Of a DNA stretch of 64,000 bases, positions 1 to 10,433 are shown piece by piece. The stretch spans positions 583,273 through 647,272 of the forward strand of contig JACEVL010000337.1 in assembly GCA_020284085.1 (NCBI GenBank). The letters are read 5' to 3'. Numbering within the stretch: position 1 is the stretch's first letter; each line of letters starts with the position of its first letter. A program made the position numbers and the translations under genes. The notes under the pieces are model-generated. The model saw only the letters and a program-made list of their open reading frames with translations, had not been told where the DNA came from and ran no database searches. This stretch comes from Aporrectodea caliginosa (lineage: Eukaryota > Annelida > Clitellata > Crassiclitellata > Lumbricidae).

Positions 1-74
1 GACATGAAAATGCAAGAAAAATTTGCACACCTGAAAAATGTGTCAACTTTCCTCTGAAACAGCTGAGTAGTAAT

Positions 75-350
75 CTAAAGACAGCTATGGATGACAATTC
101 TAAAGACAGCTATGGATGACAATTCTAAAGACAGCTATGGATGACAATTCTAAAGACAGCTGTGGATGACAATTCTAAAGACAGCTATGGATGACAATTC
201 TAAAGACAGCTATGGATGACAATTCTAAAGACAGCTATGGATGACAATTCTAAAGACAGCTATGGATGACAATTCTAAAAACCGCTATGGATGACAATTC
301 TATAAACCGCTATGGATGACAATTCTATAAACCGCTATGGATGACAATTA
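75..350. repeat. 25-bp minisatellite, about 11 units
   Basis: Head-to-tail repetition of a 25-bp unit (ctaaagacagctatggatga followed by caatt). The first eight or so units are almost identical. The last three change ctaaagacagc to ctataaaccgc, so variants are grouped at one end, as expected from local unit spread. No open frame or function is evident. Confidence 0.97.
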
Positions 351-959
351 TATAAACAGACACCCATTAAATTTGGTCAAGGGTTGCGCGGGTGGGGGCG
401 TGCGTGCGCCTACCCCTCCAAGGTGACACAGCGCATACCCATCCAAGGTGACTCGTGTTTTTGTGTGCAATGCACAGCGGCCGACCGAATTGGAAGCCTT
501 GTACACTTCTCTAATTACTAATTTAGTGAGCAAAGTTTAAAAGCAATTGCCTCTGTGAGAAGTTTCTGCAATTGTTGTTGTCACAGCCTTTCCAACACAA
601 GCAGTGTCCAGTTTCACACATTACCGATTACTTCATTTATGTTCGAATTTCAGATACATACAAAATGAGTTCATGTTTCAGTTCGTGTCTCAGTAGTAGT
701 TCTTTTTGAGTAAAATAAGAAATTATTCACACAGGAAAACTACATGACGAAATACGGAAGCTATCCAAAGTTGGAGTAAAACAAATCCACTGTAATAATT
801 TATTATTAAGATGAAAGCCTCGTCCTGCAACTAGATTTTGAAGCTGTGACAGAATGTTGCTCGTCGTTTTCATACAGTTACTAAAAATAGTAATAAAACG
901 TCAATATTCAACATGTTTATAGAACATAATTTCATTGCAGCCCAATAAAGTGGAATGAC
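351..959. other. No gene recognised
   Basis: AT-rich, with short open frames only. I see no family motif, splice-consistent exon or clear repeat here. Confidence 0.4.
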
Positions 960-1510
960 TGTTCATTCATATACACTCAAGCATCACCAATTACTCCATA
1001 GCATCCCAATATATCACACCCGTTCTTAAATCATTCCACTGGCTGCAAATCCTGGAGCGCATCCACTGCGAAGTCTTATCTCTAACCTACAACTCAATGT
1101 AATATACTACAAGGCAAAGTATCTTCTCGAACTCTTCACCATCCAGTCATCCCGGTCTACCCGTTCGTCTTCATATCTCACGCTCTCCCGTCCCCAGTCA
1201 CTAATCGCCTCAAGTTCTCCAACCGATCCATGTCCAACACTGAACTTCAACTCCGGAAGAAACACCCTTTGAACCATGAATATTCTAAGTTCCTCCAATA
1301 AAACCGTCATTCATTCAACGTCACCTACCTCAGGCTCTTATCATGCCACAGATTTTCCAAATTGAAGTCTTGAAGAAATCATACCCTGATCCATCCGATC
1401 CTCTGCCCTCCAAACTTTTCTCGTCCTCAACGAAACCCGCCATAGCAGCCGATCCACTGCCTCCTCTCTCTCGTCTCTCTGGCAACCAACGGACTTGGAC
1501 CTGCACTGAA
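960..1510 (+). mobile_element. Decayed CR1/L2-like LINE, reverse-transcriptase C-terminal end
   Basis: Conceptual plus-strand translation in shifting frames gives typical LINE C-terminal signatures: ITPVLKSFHWLQILERI, then FTIQSSRSTRSSSYLTLSRP, then a degenerate tail. These match the segment after the RT domain in CR1/L2/Rex-type non-LTR retrotransposons (family knowledge). Frameshifts and stops make it non-functional, and the 5' end is missing as usual for truncated insertions. Confidence 0.6.
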
Positions 1511-1960
1511 CATTAGGATGGACAACCCTTCTGATACGACGCAGCGCTCGTGAATAAGCTGCAGTGCCTTGCGCTTAGCTTAAGAGTAGCGCTTTAGACA
1601 TTTTTATTCTATGGCCATTAGTACGATTCGTAGTTGAATGACTAGTTAGTAATAATGGCGAGGCACAGTTCCAGGAATTCTTAGAGAAATTTTCTACAAA
1701 CAATGTGTCTTGCTTAAACCCGTTAATGTTACGGCTACGTCTCAAAACAGAATGGCCTGACGCCTGTATTTAGAAATACACCATTCCATGAATAGACAAA
1801 AAGAATCAAGCCAATTTTAAATCATGTCATCTCAAATAATTATTCTTAGCAGTTTCCAGAAGTAGGAAAGCTAAATGTTGGTCTGGGTCTCGACGAAAAG
1901 ACATAATGGTATAAAGCCTCATAAGAAGCGTCATACTATATAGATTGAAAATGTCGTATT
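1511..1960. other. No gene recognised
   Basis: No coding signature or clear repeat was seen between the LINE remnant and the minisatellite-bearing element that follows. Confidence 0.35.
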
Positions 1961-2400
1961 CGTTTAATTCAGCTTCTATTCAAGTAGGAATTATTTTACA
2001 TCAATATCACTTTTATTTAATTGAGAATTATATCCCATTAATCTAGCTTCTATTTACGCAAGATTCTTTTCACCGGGTCCACTTCTATTTAAGCAAAAAT
2101 TATTTTCATCAATCCGACTTCTATTTCATAAGAATTCTTTTAGTCCATCCAACTTGGTTTCGACCAACGCTGAAACCCATGCAATGGCGGATAATTTACG
2201 ACGCTAAACTACACGTTTACCTAATTTAGCAACGTAAAAAACAAGGTTTAACCCCCTTTTACGTAGTTTACGCTTGTAGACCTACGAGTTTTAAATACTA
2301 TGTTCAGCGGTCGAAGTGTTAAAGAACAAGCTACAAAGAACGATGCATGAAAAGGAACTGCGTCTAACGACTTATAGTCGTCTGATGTTCATTAATTAAA
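1960..2400. repeat. Copy of a TIR element family with 'catccaacttctattt' sub-repeats
   Basis: Four or five loose copies of a 30-45 bp unit containing 'catccaacttctattt' (about 1967-2155) are followed by 'ataatttacgacgctaaact' (2190-2210), the same terminal sequence as the complete element at 17824-18792. The part from 2220 to 2400 is shared with 9125-9290, including 'ctacaaagaacgat' and 'actgcgtctaa'. I could not define a left terminus, so this copy looks truncated or rearranged. Confidence 0.55.
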
Positions 2401-2763
2401 TGTGTTTGTCCACTAAATTATACGCATAGGATTATAGAATCTAACCTGATTTGGCAATAAAGTCGAATTTCTCCATGATTTGGTTTAAACTGTCATCAGC
2501 ACAAAATGGCGACGATTAAAGTGTCTCGCTACACTGAACATTAGGCTGAAGTTTTAGAGCGTATATCCTGTCACCTAGCGAATACATTTTAATATAGCAA
2601 AAATGATTTCTAGGCTTATACATTATTAATTACCACTAAGACATAATCAATTATGAAACACAAGCAGAAAAACATTCTTGCATTTGTGGTGGAGGCCCCT
2701 ATGTGGTGGAGGCCCCTGTGCACACTGGCACATAGTGCACCAAGTCCTCCCTAAATCCAGGCC

Positions 2764-3012
2764 TGCAAATCACTAATCAACAGACTGTGCGTTAGATCAC
2801 AACGTATTCTGACGCGTAAATCCGGGCCTACATTGTATTGTATTTATAAATGTATAAAGCGCCTCTCAAAGTGAACACCAATCAGAGGCACTCCCAGTGC
2901 GAAAGACTCCGAGCGAAAATAGTGGTCTTAAGACAACGAAAAGAAGCACCTGGCCCACTGCAAGTCACTAATCAACAGATTGCGTTGGATCACAACGTAT
3001 CCTGACGCGTAG
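2764..3012 (-). mobile_element. LINE 3' fragment between two ~55-bp direct repeats
   Basis: The centre (2832-2955) resembles a minus-strand LINE 3' end. It has a 'tattgtattgtattt' tail complement followed by 'aagcgcctctcaaagtgaac', as at 20160-20240. It lies between direct repeats at 2764-2819 and 2960-3012 (for example 'cactaatcaacagactgtgc' against 'cactaatcaacagattgcg'), which diverge by roughly 10-15%. The repeats could be a long duplication from insertion or an older tandem duplication. Confidence 0.5.
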
Positions 3013-3629
3013 CATCAGGATCTTAAACTCAATGCGATTTGATTAGGTAATCATGCAAATGTACCGTATGTATGCTACATTCGTCATTTACCAATAAAGC
3101 CTTAGGCCTACTCTTAAACTACTTTACAGTAAGATTGCTTACGTTAGTTTTTACATGAATAATGCCAGCTAAAACTAGATTAAAATCTAAATGTGAATTA
3201 AAAAGGCTTGTCTGCGTAGAGAAATTTAAGTAATGTGCAATTTACAACATGCAGCTTTTTTATTTAGAGGTTAACAAGAGAATTAATTTAACATAAAAAC
3301 CACAAAAGACAAGAAAACACAAAACATTCAGGATATACTATGACAATCTTGATAACACAATTATTTTTCGTAATGACCAGTATAACATCTAACACCAAAT
3401 CAAAGCAGAATTGGTTAATTAGTTTTCTTACTTAATATAATCATAAAAGCAACTACAATATCAATAGTCTAAAATAGTCTCTCAAAATGATGTAGAGATA
3501 GGCCTGACCACTCTGCACCATAGTCTAGCAGAAATATTTGTGGAGCTAAATTTAATATTTAACAATAAAGTTGTCAAGTCGTGGAATCCAGTACGAAAGA
3601 CTTTACTGCGTCTTTATTACCTACAGCGT
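3013..3629. other. No gene recognised
   Basis: AT-rich intergenic sequence. No coding, RNA or repeat signature could be supported. Confidence 0.35.
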
Positions 3630-4112
3630 CAAATTTCATTTTGATGGCATGCAGCAATTGTACAATCTTACAATTATGTGAGAAAAGGCAACACTTTTGA
3701 TACATGGTGACCTGAGCAACCTCTGAATTCTCCACATCATGTATCGGAATGCCTACTGTCTAAGTATTTTGAAATGAGAGTGGTACAAAGTAGCTATTCG
3801 TATTCATTACGGTATATTTCCATAATATAATCTTTTCATTATAATTCTCCAAATCAAACTGTTTTCAACTGTAGTTACGTGGAATCATAATTCAGCACAG
3901 GTCAGCAACTAAGTCGTCAGGTGGAGAAAATCTATGGCTAGAACATTGCTCTAGAAATTCCTCCTCTATTTCAAGCATATCGTCACATATACCACATCCA
4001 AAAGATTTTGACAAAGACGCTTTTGTACTCATAGGAAATTTGAATTTGCCAATATACAGACATTCTTCATCTCTAATTTTCGGAAAAGGACCTGCAGTTC
4101 CACTAGAATGTT
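3630..4112 (-). pseudogene. Partial tandem duplicate of the zinc-finger gene 3' end
   Basis: This stretch is a diverged copy of 4140-4605. Its flank ('catttcattttgatggcatg') matches at 3636 and about 4148. On the minus strand it still encodes the last ~65 residues of the neighbouring zinc-finger protein without a stop, including CGICDDMLEIEEEFLEQCSS, PPDDLVADLC and the stop. The frame is closed by a stop just upstream of the homologous part, and no finger array precedes it. It is either a dead duplicate or an alternative terminal exon of the gene at 4393-5589; without transcripts I favour a relic. Confidence 0.75.
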
Positions 4113-4392
4113 ATTTACTTCATCTTTATAGTAACTATAGCATAAAATTTCATTTTGATGGCATGCAACAATTCTACCGTCTTACAATAATGTGAGGAAA
4201 AGGTGACACCTTGGATATGGAGGAACCTCTGGATTCTTCACATCAGAATGCCTACTGTCTAAGTATTGTGATATGAAAGTAGTACAAAGTAACTATTCGT
4301 ATAAATGAAGGTATCCTGCACTTCCATAGCATCTTTTCATTATAAATCTATAAATCCAAATGTTCTCAACTGTAGTTACGTGGAATCATAAT

Positions 4393-5589
4393 TCAGCACA
4401 GGTCAACAGCTAAGTCGTCAGGTGGAGAAAATCGATGGCTAGAACAATGCTCCAGAAATTCCTCCTCTATTTCAAGCATATCGTCACATATACCACATCC
4501 AAAAGGTTTTGAATAAGACGTCTTTGTATTCATAGGAGATTTTAATTTGACAAGATACAAACGTTCTCCATATCTTTTCGGAAAAGGACCTGCAATTCCT
4601 CTAGAATCCCGATGTAAGTTCGAGTAACGTTCGTTTTCTTTATGAAGAACGCCTGGACTATTAAATCTTACGAAATGATCAGACAGGTTAGCAATTACTT
4701 CACTTCCCATTTTAACATCCTGTTGCGGTTTTCTTGCACGGAGTTCAAACTGCTTCACTGAAGAACTGCTCTTGGTACAAGGTTTATTGTGCGAGTGTTG
4801 TTTCTCAGTTGCATGAGTTCTTCGATGACTTTTTAGATGTCTAATATCTGTGAATCTTTTATTACAATCCTCACGTATGCATTGTTTTTCACCAGTATGG
4901 GTACTCATGTGCGTTTTCAGAGTATAATGAGCAGCAAATGATTTCTGACATAGTTGGCACCTGTATGGCTTTTCTCCCGTATGGGTTCTCATGTGCCTAT
5001 TCAGAGTACAGCCCTCATTAAATGATTTCTTACATAGCTGGCATCTGTGTGGTTTTTCTCCAGTATGGGTTCTCATGTGCGTTTTCAGATGACCACCATG
5101 AATATATGATTTCTGACATATATGGCACCTGTATGGTTTTTCACCTGTATGGGTAATCATGTGCGTTTTCAGAGTATAATCAGCAGCAAATGATTCCTGA
5201 CATAGCTGGCACCTGTATGGCTTTTCGCCAGTATGGTTTCGCATGTGCGATTTCAGATGACCACCTTGATTAAATGTTTTCTGACATAGCTGGCACCTGT
5301 ATGGTTTTTCACCAGTATGGATTCTCATGTGCGTTTTCAGATGACCACCTTGATTAAATGATTTCTGACAAAGCTGGCACCTGTATAGCTTTTCGCCAGT
5401 ATGGATTCTCATGTGCCTATTCAGAGTACAACCCTCATTAAATGATTTCTTACATAGCTGACATCTGTGTGGTTTTTCTCCCGTATGGGTTCTCATGTGC
5501 GTTTTCAGATGACCAATATGAATATATGATTTCTGACATATATGGCACCTGTACTGTCTTTCGCCCGTATGGGATTTCGTATTCTCCAT
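4393..5589 (-). CDS. C2H2 zinc-finger protein, 9 tandem fingers plus a C-terminal finger
   Basis: A 398-residue ORF. Eight fingers of the classic CX2C-X12-HX3H form repeat every 28 residues (first cysteines near residues 15, 43, 71, 99, 127, 155, 183 and 211), joined by TGEKPY/H linkers. A ninth has a CX4C variant (CIREDC, near 239). After a basic linker a final degenerate finger (CGICDD...HCSSH) ends close to the C-terminus. Such arrays usually bind DNA in the nucleus, and the TGEKP linkers support that; the target is unknown. Fingers 1 and 6, and 2 and 7, are near copies, so the array grew by internal duplication. An in-frame stop lies directly upstream of the ATG, and a possible splice acceptor ('tgttatttttcag') lies about 100 bases upstream, so this may be the last coding exon. 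If DHX15 continues to the left, this gene lies inside its intron. Confidence 0.88.
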   Translation of the reverse strand: MENTKSHTGERQYRCHICQKSYIHIGHLKTHMRTHTGEKPHRCQLCKKSFNEGCTLNRHMRIHTGEKLYRCQLCQKSFNQGGHLKTHMRIHTGEKPYRCQLCQKTFNQGGHLKSHMRNHTGEKPYRCQLCQESFAADYTLKTHMITHTGEKPYRCHICQKSYIHGGHLKTHMRTHTGEKPHRCQLCKKSFNEGCTLNRHMRTHTGEKPYRCQLCQKSFAAHYTLKTHMSTHTGEKQCIREDCNKRFTDIRHLKSHRRTHATEKQHSHNKPCTKSSSSVKQFELRARKPQQDVKMGSEVIANLSDHFVRFNSPGVLHKENERYSNLHRDSRGIAGPFPKRYGERLYLVKLKSPMNTKTSYSKPFGCGICDDMLEIEEEFLEHCSSHRFSPPDDLAVDLC

Positions 5590-6500
5590 CAGTTAATTGT
5601 TACTTTCAACGCTCTTCTCCGGTAGCCTATCGGTTCTTTGATGAGCTGTGAGATGATCACGTTGAGTTTCCAGTTCTGAAAAATAACACCTGTTTGCGTT
5701 TTAAATGATTCACCAATCACAAGATTCTAGACAAAGTGTGCGACTTTTGACAAGATGAGTGTCGATATGCGGTTCAAAGCAATTTGGATAAATCGGCGCT
5801 TGGAGGGGGCATCTCGAAAAAAAACCGTGCAGGAAGGGAACCTCAAACCACATCCATATCCTTCCTAAGCGCGATGAAATCGACAAAACGAATGTTCAAG
5901 CGAACGACTATTCTGGAAGTGACCCCTTTGGCAGGAGAGGTAGCAGGGCTCTTCAGTCTTCAACCAGCGAAACTCGTGTCCAAAAAAATATTATATGTGG
6001 ACAGGAACTTGGAATAATCAAATAATGCAAAGTGCTGGGAAGTAGGCAAAATCAATCCGTGAAATGAGGAGAGCAAGAATGCAGATCCTGGGTCGACTGC
6101 AGCAGTCAGGAGGAAGGATGACGGAGACTACAGCAGTGATGCACTGAGGGTCATATACTCGAAATGGAATTACCATTATACCAGATCTTCCAGTAAATAT
6201 CGAACATGCTATGCTCGCACAAATATAAGATAGTTTTCTGTTTTGGTTCGTGGGCCTACTCCTTGCCTACTGAGCTAACTTCCTGCCTACATTTTAAAAC
6301 ACAGTTAAAACGGTATTTTATGAAATCACTGAGTGTATAACATAGGATGATTGGTTGACATTTATAATTCATTGGTCTGCATCCACTACTGCACAAGCAC
6401 CACCTTGTTCATTTCTGCACCCATGCACATTTTCTACTGGTTTTTATGCTTGCTTTGCGGGTCTGTGTTACTGTACATAAAAATAGTAATGAGAAAGGGC
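5590..6500. other. Upstream flank of the zinc-finger gene; weak coding-like stretch, unassigned
   Basis: From about 5600 to 5700 on the minus strand is a decayed finger end (see findings). From 5784 to 6017 on the plus strand is a 77-codon open frame, and a shifted frame beside it reads polar residues, but neither shows a domain I recognise. The rest shows no support for a gene. Confidence 0.3.
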
Positions 6501-6507
6501 GGCTCTG

Positions 6508-6968
6508 GGTTCCGCGACACTTCGTCTACGACACTTCGTCTACAGACACTTCGTCTAACGACATTTCGTCTACAAGTGTATCTTTATCCATTACGGCTAA
6601 TCAACAGAGGCCGCTTTCTTATAGTTTCACTAAAACGTGCTAAATATTCTCAGGAATCCAGCATCTAATTACTGAAAAGATTATTTTCATCAATCCAGCT
6701 TCTATTGAATGGAAACTTATTTTCAGCCATGCATCCAGGGTGATTTCCAGCTTCTATTTACTGGAAAAATTATCCAGCTTCTATTTCAACACAGGGATGT
6801 TTTTATCAATCCAACTTCCATTTAGGGAAACAGTTTTTTCATCAATCCAGCTTCCATTTTAAAGTGACAATATAAAATAACTTTGTAGACGAAACGTCGG
6901 TAGACGAAATGTCTGGAGACGAAGTGTCGTAGACGAAATGTCGGTAGACGAATTGTCGTGACACCGCG
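6508..6968. mobile_element. Foldback/TIR element with repeated 'gacacttcgtcta' arms
   Basis: The left arm (6515-6575) has four copies of a ~14-bp unit (cgacacttcgtcta and variants). The right arm (6885-6960) has five copies of its reverse complement (tagacgaagtgtcg and variants). The interior (6680-6865) carries direct copies of the 'catcaatccagcttctattt' unit seen in other elements here. Inverted arms built from short direct repeats are typical of foldback elements; no transposase is present. Target-site duplications were not clear. Confidence 0.8.
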
Positions 6969-7099
6969 GCCCTGCCAGCTGAACGATATTGTTCCTTTTG
7001 AGTTTACCCTTTGACACCATGAACTACTGCAACAAATGTACACGAACTTGTATTTTGGTTGGTGATCAATAAAGCTTGTGAATTGAAAAAAACAAGAGG

Positions 7100-7410
7100 T
7101 ACAGGTCCGGCAAGGCTGGTTGATCAGATAATTGCTGTAAATATTGGAAGCACTTGAAAATATGGATGACGGAGTAAGGTTTGACAATGAAAAACTAGAT
7201 TGGCAACACACTATGTGGGTATTCGCTCCTGGAGACAAAGCTTGAAAAAAAATGTAAGGGGAATATATCCACCTGGAAGACCAAGACATGATGCTGGACT
7301 GGATGATGGATAAAAGAAAAAGGTGATGATGTAGGCACCAAAATACAGAAGAATGGCCTCGCTTCATTCCGTTATCTGCCTACGGGCAGAACACTGAAAA
7401 AATAAGAAGA
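7100..7410 (+). mobile_element. Decayed LINE tail (RTE-like), low certainty
   Basis: Broken plus-strand reading gives KLDWQHTMCGYSLLETKLE then PPGRPRHDAGLDDG, which resembles the 'WLGH-LRG-SLL--IEG--GRPR' tail of the element at 15370-15800. It ends near 'tgcctacgggcagaacactg', a motif common at the 3' end of LINEs and SINEs. Many stops are present. Confidence 0.4.
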
Positions 7411-7619
7411 ATGTGCAGCTGTTTCAGAGGAAAGTTGACACATATTTCAGGTGTGCAATTTGGTGATGCTGCTCATAGTCTGGGTGGCATTTTAACTCTA
7501 CTAAGTCCCATATCAAATACATTAGTGGTATTTTAACGTGTCACACTTGCACATTCATGATTTGCACACAACAGAGTGTCATATACATGCAGATTACTGT
7601 AACTTGATTATTACTGGCA

Positions 7620-7840
7620 TCACTAAGTCCACTCTACAGAAAACCCAAAGGGTTGGCTCTCTTTAGTTAGAGTCATAGCAAATATATCAAGATTTGAACA
7701 CATAACCCTGTAAAAATCACTGCATTGGCTTCCTGTTCATCAGAACATTTCTTTCAACGTGGTATCATGTTCTAATAAGCACTGAACTCTGGCCAAACAC
7801 ATTATTGAAAACCAGGCCTTGTTACTCAGCCTTATAGCTA
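7620..7840 (+). mobile_element. Decayed CR1/L2-like LINE fragment
   Basis: Shifting plus-strand frames give STLQKTQR, then FEHITPVKITALASCSSEHF and NKALNSG-like residues. These correspond to the LINE consensus segments 'LQKVQN-AARL', 'HITPVLK-LHWLPV' and 'KAL-G-AP'. Heavily mutated. Confidence 0.5.
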
Positions 7841-7934
7841 GCCAACAACATCATCACAAATATTGCTTTTCTGGTCAAATTTAAAACTACAACTGTTCTA
7901 AGTGAATGAGCATTTTAAGTTACTGGACATACCG

Positions 7935-8060
7935 TATATTTATTGTATTGTATTATATCTGAACATTTATAAAGGACTCGGTGTAGAAGCCCCCGGGGAA
8001 AGAGAAACAGAATCAATAACCTCCATCGACCTGTTCATTCACCTAAGTCCCCATAGGGCA
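7935..8060 (-). mobile_element. LINE/SINE 3' tail remnant
   Basis: 'attgtattgtattatatc' followed by 'tttataaaggactcggtg' has the same layout (ATACA-type tail, then 3' end) as the minus-strand LINE ends at 13905, 20160 and 2832. Only the 3' end is recognisable. Confidence 0.4.
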
Positions 8061-8264
8061 TTCTCATAGTATCATGGTGGGACTTTTCGGATATATCGTA
8101 TATAATATTTAGTATCTTTTTGCGTCCTATTGTTGGTGGGAACAATACTTCCGACGCGCTGTTATTGGTACACAGCAAGGGCACATGGAATATTCATTAG
8201 AGCATACCATTTACTTGGTCGAACTTCACTGGGAGTAAGATGAATTTCTTTAAAATAGCATGTT

Positions 8265-8349
8265 CTAATGACGACATTAACCCTAACCCTGACCCTAACA
8301 GACCCCCACGATGCTTAACCTGACCGTTATTACCAACCCTCACGACGCC
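8265..8349. repeat. Telomere-like repeat core, copy 1
   Basis: 'attaaccctaaccctgaccc' and onward, ending 'accctcacgacgcc'. The same ~80-bp arrangement occurs at about 14543-14635 and, reversed, at 56725-56801, each inside a TIR element. No terminal inverted repeats were found around this copy. Confidence 0.7.
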
Positions 8350-9120
8350 ATTATTTCGGCAGATTTGCTGGTTGAGTTTTTTTGTGGGTTAAGCAATTAA
8401 AATGACCAAATTAACAACTAATGTAAGACAACATTGTTCCTACTGTTTGATGGTCACATAAAGGTGCACATGTCGTGCTAAGACATATCTATGATTATGT
8501 TATTTTAAAATCATTACATAATAGATGTCCTGCAAAACTCTGTTGCATCTCACAAAGTGATTAAAATTCTAGGCTGTCTCAACATGAAACTTTTAAAAGT
8601 AGATAACATAAATGAATTTGGACAATGAAACATAGCAATTTGTGAATTTGCAGCTATTAAAACTGTCTTATCTCTTTGAAAAGTGTGCAAGACAGTTTGG
8701 ATTTTTAAAAGTCAATTAAGTTTCGACGCAGGTAGTTTATAAACATAACTCCAATTTTAAGCTTATATTATGTTCTGAAAAGAAGAAGAGAAGTCACTTA
8801 ATCTAACTCAGAGAGGTAGCCACGGGTATGCAGTTGTAAGAACTTCACTTTCTTAATATTAATATATATGTCACCAGAAGCCTACTTCTCTTCATGGGCA
8901 GCTGATCTTCCCACAAACATTATACAGACGTTGTTCTGTCATTTTCTGTCTATCTGCAACAGTTTTCCGCTCAATTGATTACGCCGGTGCTCCCCTTCTA
9001 CTCCTCTGTAGGAAAAACAAGCCAATTTCTACCTTGACTACCGATTTCGCAGGTAAGTTTGCCACGGCACAAAGTGGAGCACTGCATAGAAGACACGGAG
9101 CACGTACTGCATTGAAGACA
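8350..9120. other. No gene recognised
   Basis: AT-rich sequence with no supported coding exon or repeat family. Confidence 0.35.
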
Positions 9121-9159
9121 TTATAATAATTTAGCAACGTAAACTACGACTTTACCCAA

Positions 9160-9451
9160 CTAATTTACCAATCTAAACTACGGGTTATAAACAGCAAGTT
9201 ACAAAGAACGATTCATGACAAAGAACTGCGTCTAAGGACATCTAGTGGTCTGGTGTTCGTCAGAATGACTTTCCAGCCATCGTTTAAGAAGGAAACACAC
9301 ATTAAGAGCAAACCACAGATATATTAACACCTCTCTCGTTGACATAGTTGCGGTTAGTTAAATGTATGTATGTTAGTCAACGAGGTAATCCCGTAGTTTA
9401 GGTTGGTAAATTCAGACCATGCTTTCAATCCCGTACTTTAGGTTGGTAAAT
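9160..9451. mobile_element. Small inverted-repeat element
   Basis: 'aatttaccaatctaaactac' plus ggg (9160-9182) is the reverse complement, with one mismatch in 23, of 9391-9413. A second copy of that right arm sits at 9430-9451. The interior (9195-9280) is shared with 2320-2400. The sequence following to about 9600 carries inverted copies of the 'cttctattt' sub-repeat. Non-autonomous; superfamily not determined. Confidence 0.65.
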
Positions 9452-9599
9452 TAATAAACGTTTCACGCTAAGTTGAATTAGTGAAAATAATGTTTACGCA
9501 AGTAGAATATGTATTGGTGAACATATTTCTATGCGTAAATAGAAGTTGGATCGATGAAAATAATTATTTTCGTCAATAGAAGTTTGATTGATGAACATG

Positions 9600-10267
9600 A
9601 CTCTGCGTGAATATGTGATTCACCGCTGTCACGTCGCTTATTATTTACGTGTTATAACATACCGTTTTCGCGTTCCAAAATAAAAATAATAACGAGCCAT
9701 TGCCCAATTAATGTACCTGTATACTTAGAATTTGTTAAAATGATGGAAATAAAGTAAAAAGTTCTCTTAAATGTGCAATATTTCTCATAACGAAATTTGT
9801 AATGGCCGCTTGAAAACAACCATGGAAGTGGCAAGTGGGAGTGCATCAAGTGCGCAGTAATATTCATATTCAAATCTTTGTGCGTAGAGGGCGCAATTAT
9901 ATGGATATTGAAATTAAAAATCGAAGCCCCTGAATTGTAATATATGATAAATTGACTAGAATAACCATATTAAATAATGAAACTATCAGAAATGCCAATC
10001 ACTCATTGGACTTAATAACTTTTCTCACAGAGTGAAGCTGAAATGTGTTGCAGAAAATCGGAAGGACATGCTGAAGTTTGGCTCTATATTTAGAATACTT
10101 ATCCTCCTAGTGCTATCTAAAATGCCAATCACCCGTCTCCTTCAATCACTCTGCTGCAACTGGTAGCCCCGAAACGTAACATTACTGTAAAGCAAAAATA
10201 TATTTTACACATGCATTGCAAACAATGGCATTATTTGACTTTTGAAAACAACTTCACCTGTATGTAT
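9600..10267. other. No gene recognised
   Basis: AT-rich; no coding, RNA or repeat signature could be supported. Confidence 0.35.
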
Positions 10268-10275
10268 GTGAAAGA

Positions 10276-10411
10276 CAGTGGTGTAGGGGAACGGGGGAAC
10301 GCCGTTCCCCCACTTTTTCTCACACTATGCAAAATTCTTGCAAGATTGCACTTTTTGCTTACTTCAATATCCAGGCGTTCCCCCACTTCATTTTTTAGGA
10401 CTACACTACTG
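10276..10411. mobile_element. hAT-type MITE (136 bp) with perfect 8-bp TSD
   Basis: The termini are CAGTGGTGTAG and, inverted, CAGTAGTGTAG (10 of 11). Flanking direct repeats 'gtgaaaga' lie at 10268-10275 and 10412-10419. A CAGTG-type terminus with an 8-bp duplication is characteristic of the hAT superfamily. Near the left end is a near-palindrome (gggggaacgccgttccccc). No transposase. Confidence 0.85.
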
Positions 10412-10433
10412 GTGAAAGACCTTAAATTCTAAC

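Noticed and set aside
6822..7367. 181-codon minus-strand open frame as a gene
   Set aside because: It runs across a foldback element arm and a decayed LINE, is Ser/Phe-rich and has no domain; it is a chance frame.
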